A stretch of DNA of 64,000 nt from Halogeometricum rufum (GTDB taxonomy: Archaea; Halobacteriota; Halobacteria; Halobacteriales; Haloferacaceae). The notes beneath the pieces were generated by a model. That model saw only the letters and a list, made by a program, of their open reading frames with translations, had not been told where the DNA came from and did not search any database. Every line of letters begins with the position of its first letter. The first letter of the stretch is position 1. Below, one piece after another: positions 25,680 through 34,431 of the stretch. Location: the NCBI RefSeq assembly GCF_900112175.1, contig NZ_FOYT01000004.1, positions 1 through 64,000 on the forward strand, given 5' to 3'. The translations under genes were made by a program, and so were the position numbers.

Positions 25680-25770
25680 CTGCTTATATGGCCGGATCGG
25701 CCGCGTCGGCGCGTCCCCCCTCGTCGCGTAGCTTTTTGTCCGTGGGGAGTGTTGGCACGGGAACCCACAG

Positions 25771-26433
25771 ATGTTCATCGCGACAGTTCACTTCACCCAG
25801 CACCGAGAGTGCGTGCTCCGCCGACTCACGGCCGACGTCGAGACGCCGATTCCCATCGAAATCGAGGAGATACAGAACGGGTTCGTGACGTTCGTCCTCC
25901 GGGCCGGTCCGCACGCCGACGAGTTCCAGCGAGAACTCGAAGCGACGGACCACGTCGAACACGTCAAGCGCCTCGACGACGACAACCTCCTCGTGACGAA
26001 GCCCTCCTGCGGGGCGTACTCGGCCATCTACCAGAACCACGGTACGCTCCGGCGGTCGAACACCGTGTCGGGTCGTCAGCGAGAGTACCACGTCCTCGTC
26101 TTCCGGCGGGAAGACCTGAAGGACATTCTCGACGATTTGGCGTCGTTCGGCACCGTCACGCTCGGGAAACTCACGGAGTTCAGAGCCGGCTCCGACTCCC
26201 CCCTGACCGAACGGCAGCGCGAAGTCGCGACCGAAGCCCTCGCGCGGGGGTACTACGACTGGCCGCGGAAGATAACGAACGAGGAACTCGCCGCGGAACT
26301 GGGAATCAGCCGAGCGACGCTGCACGAACACCTCCGAAAGGCCGAGCGGACGCTGCTGTCGTCCGCACTGACGGATAACGCGAAGCAGACGGACAGTTCC
26401 CACGAGTCGGAGCCGCATCGCGGTAGCGTGTAG
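25771..26433 (+). CDS. Bat-type HTH-10 transcriptional regulator
   Basis: A 220-residue regulator of the haloarchaeal bacterio-opsin-activator family. Residues 1-~150 form the N-terminal sensor-like domain (MFIATVHFTQHRECVLRRL, YQNHGTLRRSNTVSGRQREY). Residues ~155-210 are the HTH-10 domain, SPLTERQREVATEALARGYY with the recognition region ELAAELGISRATLHEHLRKA. It diverges from the hyuA operon and is the obvious candidate to control it. The ligand is unknown; the N-domain has a single Cys (SCGAYS). The start ATG 25771 gives the usual length of the short form of this family. Confidence 0.88.
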   Translation: MFIATVHFTQHRECVLRRLTADVETPIPIEIEEIQNGFVTFVLRAGPHADEFQRELEATDHVEHVKRLDDDNLLVTKPSCGAYSAIYQNHGTLRRSNTVSGRQREYHVLVFRREDLKDILDDLASFGTVTLGKLTEFRAGSDSPLTERQREVATEALARGYYDWPRKITNEELAAELGISRATLHEHLRKAERTLLSSALTDNAKQTDSSHESEPHRGSV

Positions 26434-27811
26434 GCGTGCCGAGCGTTTCGGTCGGTGCCGTTCGTCGAGTACGCGGTGTTCCTGCGACGTGCGGGAACGG
26501 TCTGGATGCGTGCGGACTGCTGCTCCTCGGCGCTCGACATCGAACCCACCGGCGGCCGCGACGACTACCTCACGGGCCTCGGAGTCGGCACCGAGGACGT
26601 CCACGGACCGTCGAGTGGCGGCGCGTCGACGGCTCTCTCACCCGGTAGTGGCTCGCTCGTTGGAAGTCGAGCTTCCGAGTGTAAGCGCTGTCCGAAGAAA
26701 CAACACAGAGAACTACAGAACGAGGCTATGTACTAACGAATATATCGAATGAATACTGTATGTGGCTGTTCATGCTCGCTATCGGGGACAAATGGAGTAT
26801 CAGCTCCGGAAACGGAGGCAGAATTCGCTAATCGACTCGCAGAACGCGGACGGAGCTCGACCGACCGTCCGGGGACTCTGTCGCGGCCCGGGTCGTACCG
26901 TGGTCGAAGTCGAACGTCGGACTCGGCGTCGGCCGCGTCGCCTCCGACAGAAACACGGCCGTCGATTGGCCCCTTTCGACGTTCGACCGACGGAAACGAC
27001 ACGCCGGCGTCTCTCGTCTCGGTGACTGCACCGCTCTGCAGACGTCTCCGTCCGGAACCGACCGGCTTCGTCCGAGTGTCAGCGTCAGACCACGACGGCG
27101 GTATCGGCGCAGCATCCGACGACGTCCGGTTCGTCGCCAGTCGGTCCGAGAGCGTGCGTTCGCCACTCGTCTGTCGTCTCCCATTGCAGTGCTATTGTTG
27201 TAACGGATAACTCGGAGGTCCGGAGTCAAACCTCGTCACGTGTCGGTTCGGGTGTCGAATCGGAATTACGAAGCTATGGTTGTAATGGTAGCTCGAAACC
27301 GGCCTCACGGAACGTCAGCAGCCCCGGATTCGTCGGAGACGTGCGTGTTGAGCATATCAAACGAATCCACACCGAGAGGGACGGCGGCGGCGAGTGAGGC
27401 TCTCACGTCGGGGTCGTGGTGCCGTTCGCGGACCCATCGCGACCAGTTCGCTCGCTCTCGCCAACGTCGGTACCAGTCTGTGATCGTTCGAAACATCCCT
27501 CGCACGTAGTTCGGTGTCCGGTGTTTCGAGCGAGTCGAGGGAATCGAACGCACCGATACGGTGGGGCGGCATCGAACGTCATCCTGTCGTCCCTCCTTTC
27601 GGGAATGTTCCGTCTCTATCATATATATTCTTACTGAACTGCATTCGACGAAAGACCCTTTTCGTCGGACATTCGTTTGAGCATATCGACAACTCGAGTC
27701 TATACCGGAGTAAAGAACGTAGCGACCGGACGAGAGGCCGGGTAGAACTGGGGTGAATCGGCTGGTGCGCGACGTTCCCGCTCGGGCGTCGCAGCGGTCG
27801 TCGTCACCGCT
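26434..27811. other. Mostly non-coding stretch, about 1.4 kb
   Basis: No gene with recognisable sequence. The best minus-strand candidate is 27305-27496 (63 residues, MFRTITDWYRRWRERANWSR at its start, mixed charged and hydrophobic); it reads somewhat like protein but I cannot identify it. A TATA-like run lies near 27625. Otherwise I see only chance frames. Confidence 0.5.
27305..27496 (-). CDS. Possible 63-residue protein, unidentified
   Basis: The frame has a basic, Trp-rich N-terminal half (three Trp in MFRTITDWYRRWRERANWSR) and then a milder segment ASLAAAVPLGVDSFDMLN. The residue mix is closer to real haloarchaeal protein than the surrounding chance frames, and the AT-rich DNA upstream could hold a promoter. 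No motif is recognisable. It may instead be the C-terminal remnant of a larger, lost gene. Confidence 0.3.
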   Translation of the reverse strand: MFRTITDWYRRWRERANWSRWVRERHHDPDVRASLAAAVPLGVDSFDMLNTHVSDESGAADVP

Positions 27812-28573
27812 TCACGACCGTGCCCGCTGGATGTTGATCTCGATCTGGTTGGCGGCTTCGATCATCGTCTGGACTAGCTCGTCGGTGTCCTTCGTCTCGA
27901 ACCGTCCTATCGTCCCGCTGATTCCGATGGACCCGGCGAGAGAGCCGTCGGGGAGTTGCACGTCGGTCGCGTACGTCTGCGCTCCCACCGTTTGTTCCTG
28001 ATAGTTGTTGGCGTACCCACGTTCTCGGACCGTCTCCAACTCCTCGTAGAGTTGTTCGCGGTCGGTTATCGTGTGCGTGGTGAGCGATTCGAGCCCGTGT
28101 TGGTCGATGATCTCCTCGACGCGGTCGTCGGACATCTTCGCGAGGAGCGCCTTTCCGGTGGCCGAGGCGTGCATCGGTAACCGCCCGTTGCTCGGGGTTT
28201 CCTGCTTGAGCGACCCTCGCGAGGAGTACAGCATGTAGACGACGCCGTCGGACTCGACGGCGAGATGCGTCACGTCACCCGTCGCTATCGCCAGTTCGTT
28301 GGCTTCGTTCCGCCCGTGTCTGTATATCGGCTGGCGTTCTCTGATGGAGGATGCCAGGTCGAGTATCTTCAGGTTGAGGTCGTACTCGCCGTCGCTGGAC
28401 TTCCGGATGAAGCCCTCCTCGTTGAGCGTGACCAGGTACGTGTGGACGGTGCCCCTCGTCAACTCCACCTGCTCGGTCACTTCGGCGACCGACGCCCCGC
28501 CTCGCTCTTCGAGAACGGCCATTATCTCCCGCGCGTTCTCGACCGACTGTATCGTTCGGCGGTTCTCGTTCAT
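27812..28573 (-). CDS. IclR-family transcriptional regulator (opine-like locus)
   Basis: A 253-residue IclR protein starting MNENRRTIQSVENAREIMAV. The winged HTH is at about residues 8-65 (SVAEVTEQVELTRGTVHTYL). The effector domain follows (about 80-250), with ATGKALLAKMSDDRVEEII and the LAGSIGISGTIGRF strand. It diverges from a DAO-type oxidase gene at 28800 and is the nearest regulator to the ABC transporter and opine-type enzymes to its right, so it probably controls them. A TATA element about 30 bases upstream gives a leaderless mRNA; a small dyad, TATGAACATA (28609-28618), overlaps this promoter and could be its own operator. Confidence 0.9.
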   Translation of the reverse strand: MNENRRTIQSVENAREIMAVLEERGGASVAEVTEQVELTRGTVHTYLVTLNEEGFIRKSSDGEYDLNLKILDLASSIRERQPIYRHGRNEANELAIATGDVTHLAVESDGVVYMLYSSRGSLKQETPSNGRLPMHASATGKALLAKMSDDRVEEIIDQHGLESLTTHTITDREQLYEELETVRERGYANNYQEQTVGAQTYATDVQLPDGSLAGSIGISGTIGRFETKDTDELVQTMIEAANQIEINIQRARS

Positions 28574-28597
28574 ACTCGGGACCGACGAGCTTGTCCT

Positions 28598-28618
28598 CCA
28601 TAAATTTGTATGAACATA
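28598..28618 (-). promoter_or_regulatory. Promoter and small dyad of the IclR gene
   Basis: The minus strand reads aaatttatgg (28598-28607), TATA-like, about 30 bases before the start at 28573. Immediately upstream is the dyad TATG-AA-CATA (28609-28618), a possible autoregulatory site. Confidence 0.4.
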
Positions 28619-28768
28619 TCAAACGCTCCGCGCTGCCGGTTCTGCGTACGCCCGTTGCATCCGTCGGATAGCGTCGGACGGGCCGGATTCGCGGGGACCC
28701 GACGAAGTCCGGTACCGCGACGAGTGACCCCTCGTCCGTTGGCGGCAGGCGGGCGACTCCCTCCCAAA

Positions 28769-28777
28769 GTTTTACGA
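28769..28777 (+). promoter_or_regulatory. TATA element of first DAO oxidase gene
   Basis: gttttacga is centred about 27 bases before the GTG at 28800, which supports that GTG as the start of a leaderless transcript. Confidence 0.5.
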
Positions 28778-28799
28778 ACGCTCGCGGTGAGCCACTGTT

Positions 28800-29987
28800 G
28801 TGAGTTCGACATACGGAATCATAGGTGGCGGTATAGCGGGTGCGAGTATCGCGTATCACCTCAGCCAGCGGACCGACGACTCCGTCGTCGTCTTCGAGCG
28901 CCAGTCGCCGGCGTCGGAGACGACCTACAAGTCCGTCGCCCAGTACGGATTCTACGGAGACGAGACCCAGTACAGGATGAAGCGCTACGGCATGAAGCTC
29001 TACAACCGCTTCTTCAGAGAGTCTCGCGTGAACCCCCGATACACGTCGATGGGAATCCTGACGGCGGCGACCGAAGCGGACAACGCCGACAGGATGGAAG
29101 AGGCGGTTCGGACGGACGGGGACACCTACTTCGGAAAGATGGGCATGGGGTTCGACAGGGACTTGGTCGAGTACATCGACGGCGACGCGATCAAGGAGAA
29201 ACTGCTCCTGCCGCCGGTCGACGAGGAACCGATCGAGGGAGCGCTGTTCCGACCGAAGGTCGGCTACATGGACCGGCCGCAGGAACTGGCGTACGAGTTC
29301 CTCGAACGCGCGAAGGACAACGGCGTCGACGTGCGTGCGAACACCGCCGTCGAGGAGATAACGACGGACGGGGGCCGGGCGACGGGTCTGGTAACGGAAG
29401 GCGGCGAGGAGGTCGAACTGGACGAGGTCATCTGCGCCGCGGGGCCTTGGAACATCGAACTCGCCGAATCGGTCGGGATCGAACTGCCGGTCAAACACAC
29501 TATCGCTCCGATACTCGTGTTACGGCCCGACGACCAGTCCGACTACACGCTCCCGGCCATCAATCACTTCGAGTCACCCTACACGTTCCACCGTCGGAGT
29601 GAGGACGAGTTCCTCATCGGGTACAATCCGGGCGACGTGTACGAGGACGCGACGGAGTACGACCCGAGGGCGATGGGCGAGACGGTACCCGAGGACATCC
29701 GGGACCGGGGAATCGACCTCCTCCAACGGCTGGTCCCCGACCTCATCGACGCGAAGGTGGTCGAAGAGTGGGTCGGGATTCGGTCCATCACGCCGGACAA
29801 GAACCCGGTCGTCGGCTGGACCGACCTCGAAGGCTTCTCCATCGCGGCCTTCCACACGTCCGGAATCCAACTCGCTCCGGCGGTCGGAAAGATGATCGCA
29901 CAGCAGGTGCTCGACGACGACCCGACGGACTACTACGACGACCTCTCGATAACCCGGTTCGAAGGATACACCGACCACCGCTCGTGA
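28800..29987 (+). CDS. DAO-family FAD-dependent oxidoreductase (paralogue 1)
   Basis: A 395-residue flavoprotein of the D-amino-acid/glycine/sarcosine oxidase family. The GTG start is chosen because the FAD loop YGIIGGGIAGASIAYHL follows at once and a TATA element lies 27 bases upstream. Later family segments are AAGPWNIELAESVGIELPVK, VEEWVGIRSITPDKNPVVGW and AAFHTSGIQLAPAVGKMIAQ. It oxidises a C-N bond of an N-substituted or D-amino acid to an imine; members include sarcosine, proline and opine (octopine/nopaline) oxidase subunits. A close paralogue lies at 39562, on the other side of the transporter genes. Electron acceptor (O2 or a carrier) is unknown. Confidence 0.9.
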   Translation: MSSTYGIIGGGIAGASIAYHLSQRTDDSVVVFERQSPASETTYKSVAQYGFYGDETQYRMKRYGMKLYNRFFRESRVNPRYTSMGILTAATEADNADRMEEAVRTDGDTYFGKMGMGFDRDLVEYIDGDAIKEKLLLPPVDEEPIEGALFRPKVGYMDRPQELAYEFLERAKDNGVDVRANTAVEEITTDGGRATGLVTEGGEEVELDEVICAAGPWNIELAESVGIELPVKHTIAPILVLRPDDQSDYTLPAINHFESPYTFHRRSEDEFLIGYNPGDVYEDATEYDPRAMGETVPEDIRDRGIDLLQRLVPDLIDAKVVEEWVGIRSITPDKNPVVGWTDLEGFSIAAFHTSGIQLAPAVGKMIAQQVLDDDPTDYYDDLSITRFEGYTDHRS

Positions 29988-30157
29988 GACGGCCGTCGCC
30001 ACGATAGACCGGCCGCAGAACCGACTGGTGTGGGCGAGTCACTCCGAATTACGACTGCTTACCTTGCTCTTCGCGCCGTTCGAACGAGGCACCGTTCCGA
30101 GTAGCGACGCCCCCAGCCGGTTCGGCGACCTTGCTGCGCCGAGAACCGTTCTTACCG

Positions 30158-30169
30158 TAAAAATTAAGA
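30158..30169 (+). promoter_or_regulatory. TATA element of the ABC transporter operon
   Basis: taaaaattaaga lies about 23 bases before the ATG at 30186. It closely resembles the element before the opine dehydrogenase gene (gaaaaaattaag, 40828-40839). Confidence 0.5.
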
Positions 30170-30185
30170 GTGACTGTGGACCACA

Positions 30186-31124
30186 ATGGCATGGAATACT
30201 ATACCAATGAATGTCCTCGGAAAAGAGATCGGTCGTGACCAATCATACCTTATCCGGAACCTGAGCCGCGGATTCAAGGTCATCTGGCGGGACCCGACGT
30301 CGAGATTCGCGTTCCTGTACCTCTCTGCGCTCTTGGTTCTCGCGGTGGTGGGTCAGGAGATCACGCCGTACAGTTACGATCGCGTCTTCTACGCGAGCGA
30401 AGGCGGAATCCTCCGTTCGCAGCCGCCGTCGATAGCCCACCCCCTGGGGACCACCTCGAGCGGGCGTGACGTCCTCTCGCGACTCGTCTACGGCGTCCAG
30501 CCGACGGTGATCACGGGCTTCGTAGGCGGAGCTATCATCATCGGAATCGGGATGACGGTCGGCGTCCTCGCCGGGTACGTCGGCGGATGGGTGGAGTCGA
30601 CGCTCATGCGAATCACCGACTTCGCGTACTCGGTGCCCACGATTCCGTTCGCCATCGTCCTGGTCAGTTTCCTCGAGGTCGGATTCTTCGCCTCTATCAT
30701 CGTCATCGGCCTCATCCTCTGGCGCGGCAACGCTCGCGTGCTGCGGTCGCAGGTGATTCAAATCAAGGAGCGACCGTTCATCCTCGCCGCGAAAGCCACC
30801 GGGTCCAGTCGCATCCGCATCATCGTCAAGCACATCCTCCCCAACATCGCTCCGATGGCGGCGCTGTTCTTCTCGCTGGGCGTCGGATACGCGATACTCG
30901 TCAACGCCGGACTCGCGTTCATCGGGGTCTCGAGTCCGTTCATCCCCTCCTGGGGCGTGATGATTCGGAACGCCTACCAGTCGGGGACGATGGTTCAGGC
31001 GCCGTGGTGGTCGCTCCCACCGGGAATCCTCATCTCACTGACCGTGATGTCGGCGTTCATGATCGGTCGGCAACTCGAAGACAGCGACGAAGACGAGCGG
31101 TCCGTCACGGGGGCTGGTCCGTAA
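30186..31124 (+). CDS. Peptide/opine-type ABC transporter permease (DppC-like)
   Basis: A 312-residue inner-membrane permease, first gene of the transporter operon. One N-terminal membrane segment (FLYLSALLVLAVVGQEI) is followed by a periplasm-side loop with HPLGTTSSGRDVLSRLVYG, the mark of the DppC/OppC subunit. Five more segments follow, with the EAA cytoplasmic loop AAKATGSSRIRIIVKHILPN. It pairs with the DppB-like protein at 33204 to form the channel. Its stop overlaps the next gene's start in TAATG (31122-31126). Confidence 0.92.
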   Translation: MAWNTIPMNVLGKEIGRDQSYLIRNLSRGFKVIWRDPTSRFAFLYLSALLVLAVVGQEITPYSYDRVFYASEGGILRSQPPSIAHPLGTTSSGRDVLSRLVYGVQPTVITGFVGGAIIIGIGMTVGVLAGYVGGWVESTLMRITDFAYSVPTIPFAIVLVSFLEVGFFASIIVIGLILWRGNARVLRSQVIQIKERPFILAAKATGSSRIRIIVKHILPNIAPMAALFFSLGVGYAILVNAGLAFIGVSSPFIPSWGVMIRNAYQSGTMVQAPWWSLPPGILISLTVMSAFMIGRQLEDSDEDERSVTGAGP

Positions 31125-32158
31125 TGTCGAGCGAACCGCTGCTCGAAGTCGAGAATCTGACTATCGAGTACGACACCCGTCAGGGGCCGCTCACGGCCGT
31201 CTCGAACGCCGACTTCACGGTCGAAGACGGGGAGTACTTCGGCCTCGTCGGCGAGTCCGGATGCGGGAAGAGCACGCTCGCGAAGTCCATCATCGGCGGT
31301 CTGGACGACAACGGTCGCATCGCGTCGGGGAAACTGAAGTACAGGGGCGAGGAACTACAGGACCTCGGCGACGCCGAACTCAACGAGAAGGTTCGCTGGA
31401 AGGAGATCGCGTACATCCCGCAGGCGTCGATGAACAGTCTGGACCCGATGCAGCGACTCAGCGAACAGGCGCTCGAGATAGCCAACGTTCACACGGACCT
31501 CTCCGAGGAGGAGGCACTCGCGCAGTTCGAGGAGATGTTCGAGGTGGTCGGACTGCCGGAGAACCGCATCCGCGACTACCCCCACCAGTTCTCCGGGGGG
31601 ATGCAACAGCGCGCTATCATCGCCCTCGCGCTGTTCCTCCAGCCGTCTATCGTCATCGCCGACGAGCCGACGACGGCGCTGGACGTCATCATGCAGGACC
31701 AGATATTCAAGTATCTGGACGAGATCCGCGACTCGACGGAGACCAGCATGATCCTCATCACGCACGACATCAGCCTGGTCTTCGAGTCGTGCGACGAACT
31801 GGCGGTGATGCACGGCGGGCAGATAGCCGAGACCGGTCCGATAACCGACGTGTACGACGACCCGAAACACCCGTACTCGTACCTGCTCCAGCGGGCGTTC
31901 CCGGACATCCGATTCCCCGACCGGGAACTGGAGACCATCGAGGGGACGCCCCCGCAGCAGTTCGGCGACGTGGACTACTGCACGTTCGCGAACCGGTGCC
32001 CGTGGGCCGAGGAGGGCTGTCGCGAGGCAGCGCCCCCACTCGAAGCCAGCGACACGTCGGCCGATGGCCACCGTGCGGCGTGCTTCAGAACGAACGAGAT
32101 ATTCGAGCAAGAGGACCCGGCGGAGAGTCTGGCGGCGATACGAGGTGACCAATCGTGA
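31124..32158 (+). CDS. Peptide/opine-type ABC transporter ATPase (DppD-like)
   Basis: A 344-residue ATPase: Walker A GESGCGKST, signature FSGGMQQR, Walker B IVIADEPTTALD, and the switch His in LITHDIS. The C-terminal oligopeptide-transporter domain holds a Cys cluster (CTFANRCPWAEEGC), the usual iron-sulfur or zinc-like site of DppD/OppD proteins. It energises uptake with the DppF-like partner encoded next; their genes overlap by four bases (GTGA). Confidence 0.94.
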   Translation: MSSEPLLEVENLTIEYDTRQGPLTAVSNADFTVEDGEYFGLVGESGCGKSTLAKSIIGGLDDNGRIASGKLKYRGEELQDLGDAELNEKVRWKEIAYIPQASMNSLDPMQRLSEQALEIANVHTDLSEEEALAQFEEMFEVVGLPENRIRDYPHQFSGGMQQRAIIALALFLQPSIVIADEPTTALDVIMQDQIFKYLDEIRDSTETSMILITHDISLVFESCDELAVMHGGQIAETGPITDVYDDPKHPYSYLLQRAFPDIRFPDRELETIEGTPPQQFGDVDYCTFANRCPWAEEGCREAAPPLEASDTSADGHRAACFRTNEIFEQEDPAESLAAIRGDQS

Positions 32159-33204
32159 ACGACCCACTGATGGAACTGGACGAGATGGAGAAGTATTTCA
32201 GCCGGAGCTCGGGGTTCCTCGATTCGCTCTTCGGCAGCGACGAGTACGTGAAGGCCGTCGACGGCGTCTCGTTCACGCTCGACGAGAACGAGGTCGTCGG
32301 CGTCATCGGCGAGAGCGGGTGCGGGAAGACGACCCTGCTCAAGACGCTGATGGGCCTCCACGACCCCACGGGCGGTGAAATCAGGTACGACGGGACGCCG
32401 CTCTCGTCGTTCGACCGCAGCGAGTGGAAAGCGTTCCGTCGAAACGTGCAGATCATCTTCCAGGACCCGTTCAACTCGATCGATCCGAAGATGTCCGTCC
32501 AGGAGACGCTGAAGGAACCGCTCAAGATCCACGACATGGAGGCGAGCGAGGAGCGGATTCTGGACGTCCTCGAACAGGTGGAGCTGAACCCGGCCAGGAA
32601 CTACCTCAACCGCCTCCCGCAGCAGTTGAGCGGCGGGGAGAAACAACGCGTCTCGATCGCTCGAGCGCTCGTGACCGAACCGGACGTGATTCTGGCCGAC
32701 GAGCCCGTCTCCATGCTGGACGTGTCCACGCAGGCGTCCGTACTCAACCTGCTCTCGGACCTGACGACCGAACTCGGGGTGAGCATGATATACATCTCGC
32801 ACGACCTCTCGACGGTCGGATACGTGTGCGACCAGATCAAGGTGATGTACCTCGGACGAATCGTGGAGTCGGCACCGACGCAGACGCTGCTGGACGACCC
32901 CAAACACCCGTACACCCAGGAACTGGTGTCGGCCGTACCGATACCGGACCCCCATCACCAACGGGACCGAACGTCGATAGAGGGTGCCGTCGCGGACCCG
33001 ATAGGCTTGGGAAGCGGATGCCGGTTCCGCGACCGGTGTCCGGACCGGATGGACATCTGCGAGAAAACCCCGATGAACGTCGAACACGGAGCGGAACGAG
33101 AGGTGGCGTGTCACCTCCACTACGACCACGAACGACGCGTACAGACCGGAGCGGACGGGGCGTCCGCGAATCAGCGAGCCACGGGCACGGAGGGTGACGA
33201 CTGA
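32155..33204 (+). CDS. Peptide/opine-type ABC transporter ATPase (DppF-like)
   Basis: A 349-residue ATPase with GTG start overlapping the upstream gene. It has Walker A GESGCGKTT, signature LSGGEKQRVSIARAL, Walker B VILADEPVSMLD, switch His in YISHDLSTV, and a C-terminal Cys-containing segment GSGCRFRDRCPDRMDIC. An unusual N-terminal insertion (SRSSGFLDSLFGSDEYVKAV) lies before the first ATPase strand, as in other haloarchaeal DppF proteins. Its last codon overlaps the start of the DppB-like permease gene. Confidence 0.93.
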   Translation: MNDPLMELDEMEKYFSRSSGFLDSLFGSDEYVKAVDGVSFTLDENEVVGVIGESGCGKTTLLKTLMGLHDPTGGEIRYDGTPLSSFDRSEWKAFRRNVQIIFQDPFNSIDPKMSVQETLKEPLKIHDMEASEERILDVLEQVELNPARNYLNRLPQQLSGGEKQRVSIARALVTEPDVILADEPVSMLDVSTQASVLNLLSDLTTELGVSMIYISHDLSTVGYVCDQIKVMYLGRIVESAPTQTLLDDPKHPYTQELVSAVPIPDPHHQRDRTSIEGAVADPIGLGSGCRFRDRCPDRMDICEKTPMNVEHGAEREVACHLHYDHERRVQTGADGASANQRATGTEGDD

Positions 33205-34199
33205 TGTCGACCGCACGATACTTCGTCAACCGGACGCTCCAGACGGTCCTGTTGCTGTGGGGGATACTGACGTTCCTGTTCCTCCTGTTCCGCGCGATGC
33301 CCGGCGACCCGGGGACGCTCATGCTGAACTCGGGAGCGAGTCCGGAAGCCGTCGCCGCGGCGCGTGCGCGATGGGGCCTCGACGAACCGATACACATCCA
33401 GTACCTGCAGTACGTGCGGAGTCTGGCGACGTTCAACCTCGGGAACTCGCTGACGAGCGGGGTCCCGGTGTGGGAACTCGTCCGGATGAAGATATTCAAC
33501 ACGTTCATCCTCGTCGGACCGGCGACGGTGGCGTTCTACATCATCGGGTCGATAGTCGGCGCCGTCCTCGGGTCCAAGCGCGGGACCAAACTGGAGAGCT
33601 ACGGCATCATCCCGTTCTTCGTCATGGGGACGATGCCCTCGTTCTTCCTGAGCATCATCCTCGTGGTGGTGTTCGCGATGTACCTCGACCTGTTCCCGAC
33701 GTCCGGGATGTTCTCGGCGGGCTTTCTCGCCCTTCACCCGGAGTGGCCGTGGTGGCGGCCGTACTTCACCCAGGACTTCCTTCACCACTACATCCTGCCG
33801 TTCACGGCGGTGATACTCCGGTACGTGTACTCGCCGCTGCTGGTGATGCGGACGAGCGTGACCGAGGTGATGGGGCAGGACTTCACCTACTACCACCGCA
33901 TCACCGGTCTCCCCTCGAAGAAGCGGCTCAAGCACGTCTCGAAGCACGCGAGTCTGCCGGTCATCACGCTCTTCCCCACGTCGATGCTGCAGGCGGTCAG
34001 CGGTCTCGTGCTGATCGAAGTGGTGTTCAACTGGCCGGGAATCGGCAACCTGCTGGTGCACTCCATTCTGGGACGGGACTACCCGGTCGTTCAGTTCGTC
34101 TTCTTCGCCGCCGCCGTGAGCGTCGTGCTCGGCAACTACGCCGTCGACATCCTGTACGGCGTCATCGACCCGCGGGTCAGCGTGACGGACGACGCTTAG
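33204..34199 (+). CDS. Peptide/opine-type ABC transporter permease (DppB-like)
   Basis: A 331-residue permease with six membrane segments. The N-terminus RYFVNRTLQTVLLLWGILTF and the loop RAMPGDPGT are typical of DppB/OppB. The EAA loop is HRITGLPSKKRLKHVSKHAS, and the last segment includes IEVVFNWPGIGNLLVHSILG. The order C-D-F-B, then the binding protein, is unusual compared with the bacterial A-B-C-D-F order but common in haloarchaea. The 232-base gap to the binding-protein gene contains a separate promoter. Confidence 0.93.
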   Translation: MSTARYFVNRTLQTVLLLWGILTFLFLLFRAMPGDPGTLMLNSGASPEAVAAARARWGLDEPIHIQYLQYVRSLATFNLGNSLTSGVPVWELVRMKIFNTFILVGPATVAFYIIGSIVGAVLGSKRGTKLESYGIIPFFVMGTMPSFFLSIILVVVFAMYLDLFPTSGMFSAGFLALHPEWPWWRPYFTQDFLHHYILPFTAVILRYVYSPLLVMRTSVTEVMGQDFTYYHRITGLPSKKRLKHVSKHASLPVITLFPTSMLQAVSGLVLIEVVFNWPGIGNLLVHSILGRDYPVVQFVFFAAAVSVVLGNYAVDILYGVIDPRVSVTDDA

Positions 34200-34381
34200 G
34201 CCGCCGTCCTCCCCGCCCTCGGGTTCGAGAGTACCTCGGACGCCGCCTCGGGGTCGGTCCGACGCTAACACGATTTTTCACGCGGGGCTACGACGCGGTC
34301 CGAGGCGGACGTGCGGCCTCGTTCGCGACTGCCCCCTGCCTCCGAACTATATTCCGTCCTGTGAGTCACGATGACAAACGC

Positions 34382-34423
34382 AAATATTTAATAGATAGAT
34401 ACTGTTGAGTGTGGCACGGTGAA
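34382..34423 (+). promoter_or_regulatory. Promoter and Shine-Dalgarno of the binding-protein gene
   Basis: A TATA run, aaatatttaata, at 34382-34393, and a GGTGA at 34419-34423 eight bases before the ATG at 34432. The transcript should therefore have a short leader, and the binding protein can be made in excess over the membrane parts. Confidence 0.55.
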
Positions 34424-34431
34424 ACACAGCC

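Noticed and set aside
26749-27210. 153-codon plus-strand gene
   Set aside because: Ser/Arg/Pro-rich with no structure-like segments; looks like read-through of non-coding GC-rich DNA.
26434-27811. Insertion sequence or transposase remnant
   Set aside because: Looked for transposase motifs and terminal inverted repeats in this gap and found none I could support.
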